Assembly: GCF_000208745.1 (NCBI RefSeq)
Contig: NC_030852.1
Coordinates: 14,307,894-14,371,893 of the forward strand
Direction of reading: 5' to 3'
Length of the DNA stretch: 64,000 nucleotides
Source of the DNA: Theobroma cacao
Lineage: Eukaryota > Streptophyta > Magnoliopsida > Malvales > Malvaceae
Every line of letters begins with the position of its first letter. Position 1 is the first letter of the stretch. A program made the position numbers and the translations under genes. Positions 11,927 to 23,930 of this stretch are shown one piece after another. A model generated the notes under the pieces. It was not told where the DNA came from. It was given only the letters and a program-made list of their open reading frames with translations, and ran no database searches.

Positions 11927-13988
11927 CTTTTGGAATTATATTAATGCCAATTTGGGTTGCTGGTGATATTGTGTGTATAGGTTCCAACAAGGCTTCACAT
12001 GTCCATTTGGAGCATTAGTTAAGGCTAGAGTCAAGCAAAAGAATCAATAAGACTGGTGAGTAAACTTGCATCAAAGTGTTTTTGGGAAATACATATGTGT
12101 TGGGATAAAGCATTTAAATGATTTTACTTGGTTTTCATTAAATTATGCATGGGAACAAGCCCTTGATAAAATGTTTTGATGTTGTGAAAATGTGAAATAT
12201 GTAAAAAGATAAAACCATGTGCTCCTATATTATGTTGGTATGTATATATATGAATATGTGTTATGCATTGATGAATAATGTTGTGTGATAATGATGACCT
12301 AGCTATGTGAGATGTGGGAGTGCACATTAGCTAATGAAGACCCGGCTATGTGCAAGTAGGGAATGTGCATAAGCCGATGATGATGACTCAATTATGACGA
12401 TGAACGAAGTGGGGTGGTGTACGTGTTTATGTATGTTTATATATGTATATGTGATAGAAAGTTTATTATTATAATATGTGATTGAAATAAATAATGAGAA
12501 ACTTGATTATTGTCAATGTGTTCACTTTGATGTGCAATATGGTAGGAATGGATTTTGTGGCATGTGAAAATCCCTTAATTTGTCATTTGCCCTAAATCTC
12601 GCTACAGCGAGAAACTCTCCGATGGTGGGGGCACAAACTAGCCCTGTTTCTCACTGTAGTGAAAATGAATTCTCACTGCAGCGAAATTGGATTCTTGCTG
12701 CAGCAAGAAACTCTCGGGTAGACCCAAAATTCTGGTGCAAGGCTTCCACTTTGACAACGATTTTGACCACCTTCCAGTCAGAAATGGGCGAAGTGGTAAA
12801 CATAAAAGTTGTATCCCAGCCTCTTATCTTTCTAATGGTATAAAACTCAGGTTAATTAGACTTCTTTAGTGGGAGATATTCTTGAAAGACCGAAATATAT
12901 GCAAACTAAGATTGTTTCTCGCTGCAGCGAGAAACTTGTTGTCGTGCTTGCTACCTTGCTTGATTTTGACATATTTTTCACCCATTTAACTTCATGGATT
13001 GATCATGGGTTTTTGCAGCACTATGAGGTTATTAATCAAAGTTTGAAATGAGGGGTTTTTAGTAAGAAATTAAATCAATTGCATTTTTTTCGAAACAAGT
13101 ACATCATGATTTCCAAGTTCTCCTTATCGATTGCTTGTTCCCTTCTTATGTTCACTCACTGAGTTTTATACTCACATTTTCAAACTTCATATTTTCATAT
13201 TCGAAGACAGTTGGGACCTAGATTGAGTGTCCACATATGCTAATCCTCTTGGTAGGTACTATGGCATGTTAGTAACTGTACCTTCACCTACGGTCAAGAG
13301 TCTGTTACCTGTGAACAAGTATATGTAATGTAATTCACTAGTATCCATATTATAAGTCAAATATGTATATTTGATTACTGATGCCACTAGGAGTTGGCAA
13401 ATGGGTGACATTATTTTGACATAATAAAATTGTAAGTATTGGGTCACTATAAAATGTTACTGAAATATTTTTAGTAGAGAATTACAATATGTGGTTTTAG
13501 AAATGATGGTTAGGAATGATGATCGGGATTACATAAAAAGGCTTGCATGGGCTTAGAGGCCTATGCCCATTGAGCCCATGTGTCGATCATGGCTCAAGAT
13601 TTGGGCTGTGACACTAGTCCTAGGATGAGGTGCTTTTCCCTATCCATTGCTCGGTAGGTTTACCATGACACTAAATGTTAGCAACCGTGCCTAGAGTCAC
13701 TCCACTGACGGTCAAGGTCTAATTATGTGTATATGAATGTTTGATGTGAAATGCTAAGACTCATTTGTCAAGCTATATATGTATATTATGGTTGATGATG
13801 CCATTATGAATACATAATTGGGTCTTATGAATTGTTTTCAAAGGAATTATATTTGAACATTACGAATTTTGGATTTTAAAGACATATGGATTAATGTACA
13901 AGATTATATAAATAGGCTTGCTTGGGCTTAGTGGGTTGAGCCCATTAGGCCCTTGCTCCGGTCATGGCCGGAAAATTAGGCTGTGACA

Positions 13989-14708
13989 ATAGATTTGGTT
14001 GAAACCCATGAAAATGTATCGATACATTCTCAAATGTATCGATACATCACTAAGGAAAGGAAAAAATAAAAAGGGTTTGGGTGATTTGCCCATTTTAAAA
14101 TACAAACCTTAACTTTTCCTCTCTCTTTACTCATTTAAAACCCTAAGCCCCAAACAAATTTGTTGAGTGATTTAGAGCTAATCTAAGCTTGGGAAAATGT
14201 TACTGAGGTAAGATTAAATGTTTTTACTAATGAGTTTTCAATTTAATCGGTTAAATACTAAGAAATCCAATTTTTCCAACTTTAGCAAATCCCCCACGAT
14301 TTTGCTGGAATTTGGAGTTTGGATTCATGCAATCCAGCTTCTAAGGTATGGGTTCAACTTATTATTAAAGAATTTGAGCTTGAATGTTAGATTAATAAGA
14401 ATTTAGTTATTTTTAGAAATGTTGGCATTTTTTGAAAGTTATTATTTAATTAATACTTGGATATTTTGATGTGTTCTTAAGGGGAAGTTAAGGTAATTGA
14501 TTCATTGGTGAGGTAGAAGATGATTGGAGGCTAAAGTTGAGCTTGGTGGTGGAAGCACCTCCAATTTGTCACTGTGAGTGGGTTAATTTAAAATGCACGT
14601 GATGCATGATGCATGAAAATGCATTGCACTAGTACTAGATTTAGTATGTGGGCCTAATGAACATGCCTAAGGTAGAGAACAAATGATATTTTTGTATGTA
14701 TGTATGTA

Positions 14709-14742
<34 letters not shown>

Positions 14743-16125
14743 ATTGTGTGAATGGTATATGTTGGGATTGTGTGCCTTAGTGCAAGCCACATAGGTGGCT
14801 TATGTTATGTGAGCCTAGACTAAAAAGTCTTAAGGATATGATGAAGGTTTAGGAATAGATCACCTTAGACAATTGACACCTTAGTGGATTATGAGCATTT
14901 GATGCCTTAGAGGATAAAAAGGCATTTAGACTATATCGAGCTTATAAATTATTCAAAGCTTATAGAATAGGATTCCTGATTTGATGTGGACATCTAGAAT
15001 GTCAAAGGCATGATGGCCTTATTTGTGGATTTGTATTCCGTCCGAGGGATGAATTTTGGACGTTGATTTGATTTGAGGTTGAGCGGAGTCCCATCCCCGT
15101 GTGACTTTGTTCTGTGCCTATAAGGATGGTGGTAAGTAAGGACATTGAAATATGTCCCACTTATGATTCCTATCTATAGTGTTTTCATGCCACCCACTTG
15201 AGACTACTCCTAATGATGCCAACCGTTTGGAGATTCCTCCGATTGATGATTTTGATATTTCACCCATTGCTTCATCACATGCGTGATCTGTTCTCCGCTA
15301 GTGGCTTTACCTTGAGCATGATTTAGTTCTCCATCGATTGGGCACTAAGCATGATTTGGGTAAGTCCAAGGAAGGACCATTCGATGACTATGATTTGGTT
15401 GGTGTATGATATGTGATAACCTCATATAGGCTTAGATTCATTTGATTTGGTTGTTATGTGATACTTCGGTGACTGAAGTGTGCCATGGAAAATGATTTGC
15501 ATGGCTTTGAGGATTGACCACTAATACACATGAGGATATTTGGAGACTTTAGGGATTATGATATGGCTTATTTTTAGAGATGTTTGTTAGAACATTTGGA
15601 TGTACTGGTATGTGTAATATATTTTTATATATGTGATCGTATATGTATGTATGATTTTCTTTATCTGCACCACTCACTGAGTATTAGATGACCCACCCAT
15701 ATTATACCATGTGCAAATAAATAGGCCACTGGACAATGCATGGCAAGGGTTATCCATCGACAGACCGATTTTTACATCCAATAGGTCTTCGCCCATCAAG
15801 TTCACTCCGTTGAATCTGTTGTGAGCTTCTGCTCCATTATTGGTAATATGTATGAAGGCACGCTGTGCCATTTCAACTTGTGTAAAGGTTGTTAAGTATG
15901 AACCCAATTTGATGGCTAATGTATGGCCTTATAAGTATTATGTATGAATTATATGCCAAGGATAATGTTTTATATTTGAAGTAAATTTTATTTATGAATA
16001 TTTGGTCATGAAATTCCTCGATTATGTGTTATGTAATTTGAAGCTCTAAGGCTTGCTCGAGTCTCGCAGACTTCACCTACCAAGCTCGTGTGTCGGTCAC
16101 GAAACCTTGGGTTTGGGTCGTGACA
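13989..16125 (+). mobile_element. LTR-G copy G-a, right part
   Basis: Non-coding LTR sequence ending GGGTCGTGACA at 16125. It holds two perfect palindromes around ATCGAT (14013-14028 and 14034-14047), a CT-rich leader (14110-14160) and a splice-donor-like GAG|GTAAG (GT at 14208). A TA dinucleotide run lies at about 14717-14743. The left part is outside the window behind E-c. No gene is seen; a 77-codon minus frame at 15674-15907 has no recognisable feature. Confidence 0.65.
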
Positions 16126-17201
16126 ATGCTTATGGGGAAAATTTTAAATTTTGTTGCGCATGGTAATATGATTACATGTCTTTTTTCCCAATAGTAGTGT
16201 CAAAGCCTCCTTTTATTTATTTATCATGGATATGATATTTAATTGTTATTGATTTTAATGGAGATTTTCAAATCCTGTTTTTTCCTTATATAATTAACCA
16301 CCAAATAAAGGTATTTGATACATAACTATGTTGGTAAAATATTAAGGAAACTAAGGATCAAATTGGGTTAGTTTTGTTGTTGTTTTATATTCCAAATTTT
16401 TAATAATACATGCTAAAAATTATCTTGACAGAATTTTGAAATTTTTGGACGGCATGTAAAATTATGAAATTTTTTTATAAAAAATGGCTTCCAAGGCCAA
16501 GGTATTAGTCAAGTAGGTGTTGTTTAGTGTTAACTTAAACCTCAAAATCATGAAGGGCAAAAAAATTTGACCAAAAAAATCCAAAGTAGCAAGGTGTAAT
16601 GACAGGCAAAATGTCTACCCAAAACCGATTAAGCCATTTCCCTTTGAAATGCAAACCTCAAGGTTAAATCAGAAGGAGTTCTGAAATTTTGAGTAATGGT
16701 AGTTCAATCCTAGCTAAATTAGATAAGTAATGTGAAATCGTTCATTTTGAAAAAAGGATAGAAAGGTAACTTAGCTTAGTGAGCTCTTGATAAATGTTTT
16801 CCATTTAAATTTTGGAAAGTTTATTGCTTAGAAAATGTGTATTTTATAAACTACTAGGTCTATTTGACAGATAGCAAGAAGAGGGAGGCAATTGGGCATA
16901 TTTTGAACTTAAAAATGACATTCTGTTAAGGAAGTATCGATACTTGAAACCCAGAAGACATTTTGATGAACAAGTATCGATACTTTTTTTGTGAGTATCG
17001 ATACCAAGTGTCCAGAAATGACAAGTATCAATACTTATGCCTTAAGTATCGATACTTATGCCACGTTTTACAAACAAATAAAGGCAAATCGATAATTTTA
17101 CAAATCTTTAAACCCTCCAAAACCCCTATAGTAGCTTCCAGACCTCTATTTTCTTTTATTTCACTTCTCTCCTAGCCTCTATTCTCTCTCTACTTTCTCT
17201 C

Positions 17202-19338
17202 TGATGGAGTTAGATCTAAATGCATTAATGTGTTTATGTAAAGCATAGATTTCAAAGATTTTTCTTTTATAAAGGAAGTAAGCAATCCAATTACACAAGC
17301 AGAAAAACACTTTACTCATATTGCAAGTAACATAATCACATCATAAAAAATAAGAATATATTAAAGTACGATAAAAATACATTTTATTTCATGATTCTTA
17401 TTTATGGACACCACCACACCAATGATTGATTTTTCAACCAGACAAATTTACCACTTATTCTTCAAGAATACTTTCAACTTGAACCTTAAGTGAACAAGGT
17501 ATGAAATGCTAAACTATAAGATGGCAATTGATTTTGTCTCTCTTTTCTTCCTAAAAATTAATGGCTATTTTTCTTTCAAAAAATTCAGCCAAGAATGGGA
17601 GAAAGGAAGAGAGGTACGGCAAAGTTAGGAGGAGGAGGAGAGAAGTGACAGTTGAAACTTTTTCAAGAAAGATATGTACGTTTTTTTTTTTCTTCTAATC
17701 TCTTCTCTTTTTTATTAAAACTCTTGCCTTAAAGGTTTAATAAAAATTAAATACCTTTGAATCAATCTTGACCATTCATTTAGAATCATGGAAGTATCAA
17801 ACATGCTCCATAATTGTCAAAATTAAAATTAAAGAATAAACAATTTAATTCTTTAATTTTCATTTAAAGTTCTTGATAAAATAAAACTCCTTGTTGAATA
17901 ATAACTCTTACTTTATTATTATCCATTTTTATTTTAAAAACTTAATAATAAATGAAATAGTGTTAGTCAAACATGGAGTCTTCTTTTATCAACATGGATG
18001 TCTACATTAATTTTGCAAGAATCCTTCTAGCATTATCTTAATTTAAGATAACTCTTATCTTTAATTAAAACAAAACATCTTATCTTGTCTAAATTGATAC
18101 AAACATGTTTTATTGTCTAGATCAAGACAAAACATATTTTTCTTGTCTAAATTAAGACAAAACATGTTTTCTTGTCTAAATTAAGATAAAACATGTTTTC
18201 TTGTCTAAATTAAGACAAAGTATCTTAAAGCTTTTGTTTTTGTACACAATTTAATTAAACAAATAAAATATGCATTCCAACTTAAACAAATTAAATTCTA
18301 CGAAGCTAAGTGGGGAATTTATTTGGACATAGATATTCCAAGCTTTAATAAACTTAGAATTATTCTTAATCTCATTAAGATAATTCAAGCTTATTAACTA
18401 TGAATCACTCCACCATAGATTTATGGTTGCACTTTTGGATTAACTATAATTACAAGAAATTATTCAATACTTGATATTAATTATTAGTTGTCTAATTGCA
18501 AACCTTATATTGTGAACCCTCATAGCCATCAAATGACAAAAAGTGAAATTTCCATTTTACCTTTTATGTCAATTTTGTCCTCTAGTCTCAAAGTTTATGC
18601 AATTTGTGATTCAATACTCTAAATCTAATCTTTTGAGTATCTAGATGTGATGAATAACTAATTCATCAATCCATTGGGGCCAAATTAATCACCAATCTTC
18701 CTCAAATCACTAGAAGTGATGTTAATGCTATAAACTCCACTATTTGGATATATGTTCCTAGATGTTCATCTCGATTATAATCCCAACATACGAAGTTAGA
18801 TCGATGCTTTATGATGATCATGCTTCTAGTATATCAAAGATTATAAGGAGATTACGCATGAGTCCGCTATCCATCAGGATTTTAGTTCTACTATAAGCAA
18901 ATACATAAGTGTAAGATCAAGATTTAAGTAACGGTTGTACTAAAATTTGATTCTCACATGATTCCAATTCATGTTATAGTGTCATTACTCGAAGTCAACC
19001 ATCTCGATGATTTGAGACTCATCATTCCCTTGAAGTGAATCACATTCGTTTCTGGACACTACAGCCTTAACATAATAAAGTGACCAACTTTATTATATGG
19101 TTGCGAACAATTTTTAGGTTTAATTAAAATACATGTCTCCTATGTATGACTTTTCATACAAATGTATTTTAATATCTCAATAGAATTATGGTACCTTAAT
19201 AACTAGATAATGAATGCTTACTTAAAACAAACTCTTCGTCTTATTATCAAAATGTACTTTCATTACAAATAAATTAAATGAAATTAAACATGAGAATATA
19301 CTTGCTTTCCAAGGCACCATATTCTCAAATTTCTAACA
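17202..19338 (-). mobile_element. Solo LTR-I
   Basis: A 2137-bp unit flanked by the perfect 5-bp duplication CTCTC (17197-17201 and 19339-19343). Read on the minus strand it runs from TGTTAGAAATTTGAG to a CA end. It is AT-rich and non-coding, and includes a tandem repeat at 18080-18232. The lineage is not recognised; only one copy is in the window. The minus-strand TGTTAG start resembles copia-type LTRs. Confidence 0.8.
18080..18232. repeat. Tandem repeat in LTR-I
   Basis: About four and a half copies of a 32-38 bp unit built from 'cttgtctaaattaagaca' and 'aaacatgtttt'. The last copies are nearly identical, the first more diverged. Confidence 0.8.
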
Positions 19339-20569
19339 CTCTCATCTTTTTCTTTCATTTTCTCACCAATTAAACACAAGTTTCAACTTGGATTTTGATT
19401 TCAAAGCGTTCAAAAGGTAAGAATCTAGTTTTTGAACTCACCAAATCCACGGTTTTAATCTTAGCTCTATTTCTCTCTCTAAAACTTCATTTTTCTCTCT
19501 TAAATGTTAGGTTTCGATTGATTTTTCAACTACAAGCTCACCAAGGTAAGATTACTACGAATTTAGGTTGTTTGCACTCTAGATACATGATTGATGTTGT
19601 GGAAGAATTCAACGTTGTGTATTGAACAAATTTGATCAATTGGAAGAGTTAGTGGAAAATTCACTCCTTGAATTGTGAGTGGGCATAGTGTTTTCAACTT
19701 AATTTAATATGTATATATGCATAAACATGTTCGCTAAGTCACATGAGTTGCTAGTTTTATGAAAATTTTGTGTTTTGAAAAAGATTCATAAATTGTATAC
19801 TGTGCTTTAAATGTGAATTTCAAACACTATTCCAATATGTAAATATGACTACTATGTATGTAGTTCTAGTGCATGCGAAACAAGTACTTTTGTGGTTTAA
19901 ACCTCAAAATTGAGTTTCAAGATAAATGATGTTGAGTTATTTGAGGTAGACTTCGAATGAATTCTGTAAATAGTTTCTACAATGAAAATGATGATGTCTT
20001 GTAAAGTTAAATAAGCCATAAATAAATATGGAAGGCCTCACCTTCATGAATTATTGGAGTCATGTTCTTGTCAATTTTACAACTTCACCTTCATGAATCA
20101 ATGGAGTCATGTTCTTCTCATTTTTACAACCTCACCTTTCCTTTTGATAGGTCTAAGAGAACCAAGCAAAAGAGGAGACTATAATTCATGGAAGTCATCA
20201 ATCTCCTCATCACCACCACCAATAGTGTAGCCACGACCATCATCATCATCACTATCATTACCATTGTCATCGTCATCAAATCCTTTCTATATCACTATCA
20301 TTCTGCTTGTATTATAGGCTTTTAGAAAAGCAAAAGAACTAGTTGCAAAGCAATTTTAAGTGAACTTGATGTAATAGTATTAATACATCAAGTTTCTTTT
20401 AAGTTCTTCCTTTTTCTTCTTTGACTTTCACATATATTAAATTATAGAATTTAATATTTTATTAAGATAAAAAAACGTAAAAATTTGGTTTATCTCCCCC
20501 AACTACTCTTATTAAAAGTGTCGGTAGAAATGGGGGAAATTTCCTTTGAAAACTAAGAATAGAGACAAA

Positions 20570-21260
20570 TGGTGATGGCAAGATGAACAGGACAAGAATA
20601 GAGATACAAAATCAACAAGCAGATGGGAAGACTAACATAATTTACATGATTTTTGTTAGTAGTCTTCCAAATAGGATGTTGAGACCTTGGCTAATGAAAA
20701 TCGGCAACCAGTTTGGTGTGGTAATAGACGTTTTTATTCCTAAAAGAAGGTCAGCATGTGGCAAGGTTTCAATTTTCTACGTTTCAGCCAATTCGATTTT
20801 CTATCTTTCAATGATAGACAAACAATGAGAGAAGCAGTGGAGAAATTAGATGGAGTATGGTTATTTGGCCTGAGGTTGGTAGTTAACTTTGCCAAACATA
20901 AGCCTAGATCTTCCTTTTGGTAGAAAAAGGGTAAACAAGTTCAACAACAAGAAGAAATGGGTAAAGACCCTAGACTAGTAGGAATTGAAGAACAGAGGCA
21001 GTGTATAACTTTTTTGGAAGTCTTGACTAGGAATAGGGAAGATAATGATGTTGTTGGGTGGATTGGGAAGTCACTTGAAAAGGATAGGGAGGTTGTTTGG
21101 GAATGTGTTTGCCAAGTAAATGAGGAAATTTTTCATTGGCTTGAAGGGTTTGCAATAGGGGTATGTAAAGGTTTAGATAACCCAGATTCCACCATGACAA
21201 CATTGAGATCTGAGAAAGTCCATGACGTTGACATACGAAGGTTGTCTAGTGACAAATATA
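20570..21260 (+). pseudogene. LINE ORF1-like RRM remnant
   Basis: Frame 20583-20828 reads an RNA-recognition-motif start (VSSLPNRM, then GVVIDVFIPKRRS). After a frame change, the reading from 20825 continues with EKLDGVWLFGLRLVVNFAK, the usual second half of this RRM. A stop at the codon after SSFW is followed by 20957-21298, an acidic region (GKSLEKDREVVWECV). RRM proteins of this layout are frequent in plant LINE ORF1 and related plant retroelement genes, where they bind RNA. The frameshift, stop codon and absence of a reverse transcriptase nearby mark it as a dead fragment. Its last part runs into a short AT repeat near 21257-21271. Family assignment rests on motif pattern only. Confidence 0.5.
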
Positions 21261-21299
21261 TATATATATACTATCTTTCAGCAATAAATAAGTGTTAAT

Positions 21300-22793
21300 C
21301 GAGTACAAGAAAGTGCTAAGATCAATATGATTAGAGCAACAACGTAGTGAATTAACTAACTTTGAAACAAAATAAAAACCATGCCTACTACCTTTGGATC
21401 ACCTTGGTTGTTTAATGCAAAGTTAAACACCATAAAAAATCATAAAAAGGTTTTACCTTTCCAAATGATATCGTAATCAAATGGATTCCTTTTGGTGCTA
21501 AAAAATGTGAACATCTTCTTGTGTAAAAGAATTCTAGCCACTCAAGCGCTTGGCCTCCGATGTTACACACAGGATTGCAATAAATCCTTCTCAAGGAGAG
21601 AGCTTTATGCCACAGGATTATGCTAGCAAGTGGACAATAATTTTTCCTCTTTTCTTCTTTGATTTCTAGCAAAGAATCAATGGAGAAGTTTTCTACAAAA
21701 ATCCCCTCTTAAGAGTGGTAGCACTTAAGAGAAAAACAATTAGTTTTTTTTTCTTTTGTTGCCTTAGAAAAGAAAGGCTATAATGTGATATTTTACTCTA
21801 GGTCTAATTTTATTATTAGACTTATTAAAATTTACAAAATAAGTCCTTAATATTATAACAATTATAATATTTAACTAATACCTAATTAAACTATTTTAAT
21901 TAGTCCTTAATAGTTAAAACCTAGAATTTGATTTAAGTCTAACTTAAATCATCACACGCTCAATTTAATCCAAATTGCAACCTTTGTGTGTGACCCATTA
22001 GGTTCCTAACATGTTGGCAATGGAATTGAATTATAATTTTATTAATTAATTAATTTAAATGAATCATATTCAATTTTAAATTAACTAATTCAATTCTGTA
22101 GGCCAAGATTTGCATCTAGCAATGCATCATGGCCACCCAATTATTAGGAGAGTCAAAAGATTCTTTGACAACCTTTTAGTGGATAGTTTATCAATGTAAT
22201 TCATTCCCTCATCATATATCACGGAGATGATAAGAGCTTGGTGCAATGCCTACTCTTATTAACCTCCATATTTGTTCCTGCAATTAGATCATTAGCTTTA
22301 TGGAGACTTATAAAACGCATAGACTTATAAAACTCATTTCATAATCTCCTAATCACCTCAGCCAAAGATTTGATTAAACTAATGTCAACCAAGAACTAAT
22401 GAGATATTTCCCCTTGAATCACTTGGGGTGATGGTTCTTAGCTTGACCATTCATTTGCCTTCATATACTTCATACTATATCCAAAAACATCTTCTTTTGG
22501 CATCCTTGGTTAGGCACCCATAGGGATGAAATCAAAGCATAGTACCCCACATACAAGACAACATGGTGTCTCAAGTTTAGGGAATATATACACAACTGAC
22601 ACATGAGAAGTATTGCATAAATACTTGAGTGAGGTACCAAATGCACTTCTCATGGTGAGTCATGTTTAGTGAACTCACTCTCTCATGGCAAGCCCCCATA
22701 TACTAGTTCCAAGTATCTCTATATTTCAACCTATGAGAGCGGTTACTTACTTCACAAGTAAAGAACATAGCATGTGCTAATCTTTGAGCATTA
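21300..22793 (-). mobile_element. LTR-H fragment H-a
   Basis: Non-coding sequence that aligns in blocks with H-b (49317-50925), for example 'tgtgtgacccattaggttc' near 21987 and 49929, then 'catcatatatc' and 'cttggggtgatg' in the same order. The right part is replaced by Sire-b, which starts at 22794; the left edge near 21300 is uncertain. The minus-strand sense follows H-b. Confidence 0.6.
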
Positions 22794-23872
22794 TGTTGTC
22801 TCCATTAGTTTTTGATGATAATAAAACATTCCCATTTCATTTGTGTCAAATATTTTTACTTGAGTGTGCAGGACAAAATTATATGCAAACAAATAATCTA
22901 TCGTTAAAATGCACATATCAAAGAGCATAGGGCTAAGGAAGTCACAATTGAACAACAAGGCAAAAGTCTCTTTGTCGATCAATTGAGAGTTAGTCAACTA
23001 AGATTTAAATCAAGGGTTGGCGGGCTGAAGAAAGTTGAGAAACAGAACCTACTTAGTTGACCAAGAAATGAGTTAGTCAACTAAATGCTCTCTGCCAAAA
23101 TCTACGACCAGAAGACAGAACCAACTTGGTCGACCAAGAAGAAAGTTAGTCGACTAAGAGTTCTCTATCTGCAATTTGAACCAGATTACTAGAAGATAGA
23201 TTAACGGCTAGAACCAACTCTCAACTGTTTTCAACGGCCATAAACTGCCAAACTGCTATTAAAGTTATTTCTCCAAGCATAAAAGGGTCTTCCAACGGTT
23301 AGAAATCAGTTTTTTGGAAGAGATTTGAGTCATATAGTGCTGAAAAACCAAAAAATCTCCTCTGCACCTTTTTGCACTTAAACGCCAATCTTTTGTATTT
23401 GTATTCTGCACTTAACCTTGTACCATTTAGATCAACCTTGTGATCATAGGTACTTTCTTTTACTTCTCTTCTTGTATTTTTAGAGAGAGGAAGTCACTAT
23501 AAATGGTTGTTTCAAGCTAGGTTTGCTTGAATGTGTTAAGGTTCTAACTTAGCCTCAAAAAGTTAGGTGTTAGGTTTTAGTTTAGCCCGTGAAAAACTAT
23601 TGTGAAAGGTTTAGGCTGAGCCTGGTAAAAGTCATTGTAAAGCTTGGTAAAAGCTTGTGAATTTCATCAGTTCTTAGTGGAATTGTTTGGAAAATCCTTA
23701 GTTGGATAATCAAGGTAGTGGATGTAGGTCTTGGACCGAACCACTCTAAATTCCTGCGCATTGTCTACTCTGTTTTTATTTTTTTTGTTCTGAAAATTAG
23801 TTCCTCATCTTGTCAAGAGCCAATTTATGCTATTCACCCCCCCCCCTCTAGCACATATAATTGGGACCAACA
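22794..23872 (+). repeat. Sire-b 5' LTR
   Basis: 1079 bp from TGTTGTCTCC to GGACCAACA, with a C-run just before the end. It aligns to 4156-5465. Palindromic 'gttagtcgactaa' variants are at 23065-23160. It is immediately followed by the primer binding site. The upstream flank CATTA (22789-22793) is the candidate target duplication; its partner is missing with the 3' LTR. Confidence 0.85.
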
Positions 23873-23874
23873 AG

Positions 23875-23886
23875 TGGTATCAAAGC
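23875..23886 (+). other. Primer binding site, initiator Met tRNA
   Basis: TGGTATCAAAGC, two bases after the LTR end. It is complementary to the 3' end of plant initiator methionine tRNA with one mismatch from the usual TGGTATCAGAGC. It would prime minus-strand cDNA synthesis. Confidence 0.85.
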
Positions 23887-23930
23887 TAGTTCTCTATTTT
23901 TAAGGTCTAACACCCTTTGGGAGGATCCAA

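Larger units (their letters stand above)
8109..13613 (+). mobile_element. LTR-E copy E-d, split by E-e
   Basis: Plus-sense E copy in two pieces (8109-9106 and 11927-13613), about 2680 bp without the insert. It starts TGTAGTACC and ends GGCTGTGACA, with flanks CTGGT (8104-8108) and CTAGT (13614-13618), a target duplication with one mutation. The first piece is the inverted image of 10930-11926 and the second of 9107-10900, because the inserted E-e lies in the opposite orientation. A perfect 20-bp palindrome TTTCTCGCTGCAGCGAGAAA is at 12915-12934. Confidence 0.85.
7405..13988 (+). mobile_element. LTR-E copy E-c, split by E-d
   Basis: Two pieces, 7405-8108 and 13614-13988, form a plus-sense E copy ending GGCTGTGACA at 13988. 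The break matches an uninterrupted stretch in E-f (around 47880-47950). The left part of the unit lies outside the window, behind E-b. It contains a minisatellite (7405-7570) and a short AT repeat near 7596-7613. Flanking sequence on the right is LTR-G, so E-c itself inserted into G-a. Confidence 0.8.
16126..20540 (+). mobile_element. G-like LTR sequence, split by LTR-I
   Basis: Two stretches (16126-17201 and 19339 to about 20540) flank LTR-I. The join restores a continuous CT-rich leader. The left part has four AAGTATCGATACTT-type palindromes (16932-16945 and variants to 17058). The right part has a splice-donor-like CAAG|GTAAG (GT at 19545), as in G-a. Outer limits are not clear; the start may lie near 16590. 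Short repeats ('caccttcatgaat' twice at 20040-20100) and CAT/CAC triplets (20205-20280) are present. No gene is seen. Confidence 0.45.

Noticed and set aside
15674..15907. 77-codon minus-strand frame
   Set aside because: No recognisable motif, inside LTR-G sequence, no support from another copy.
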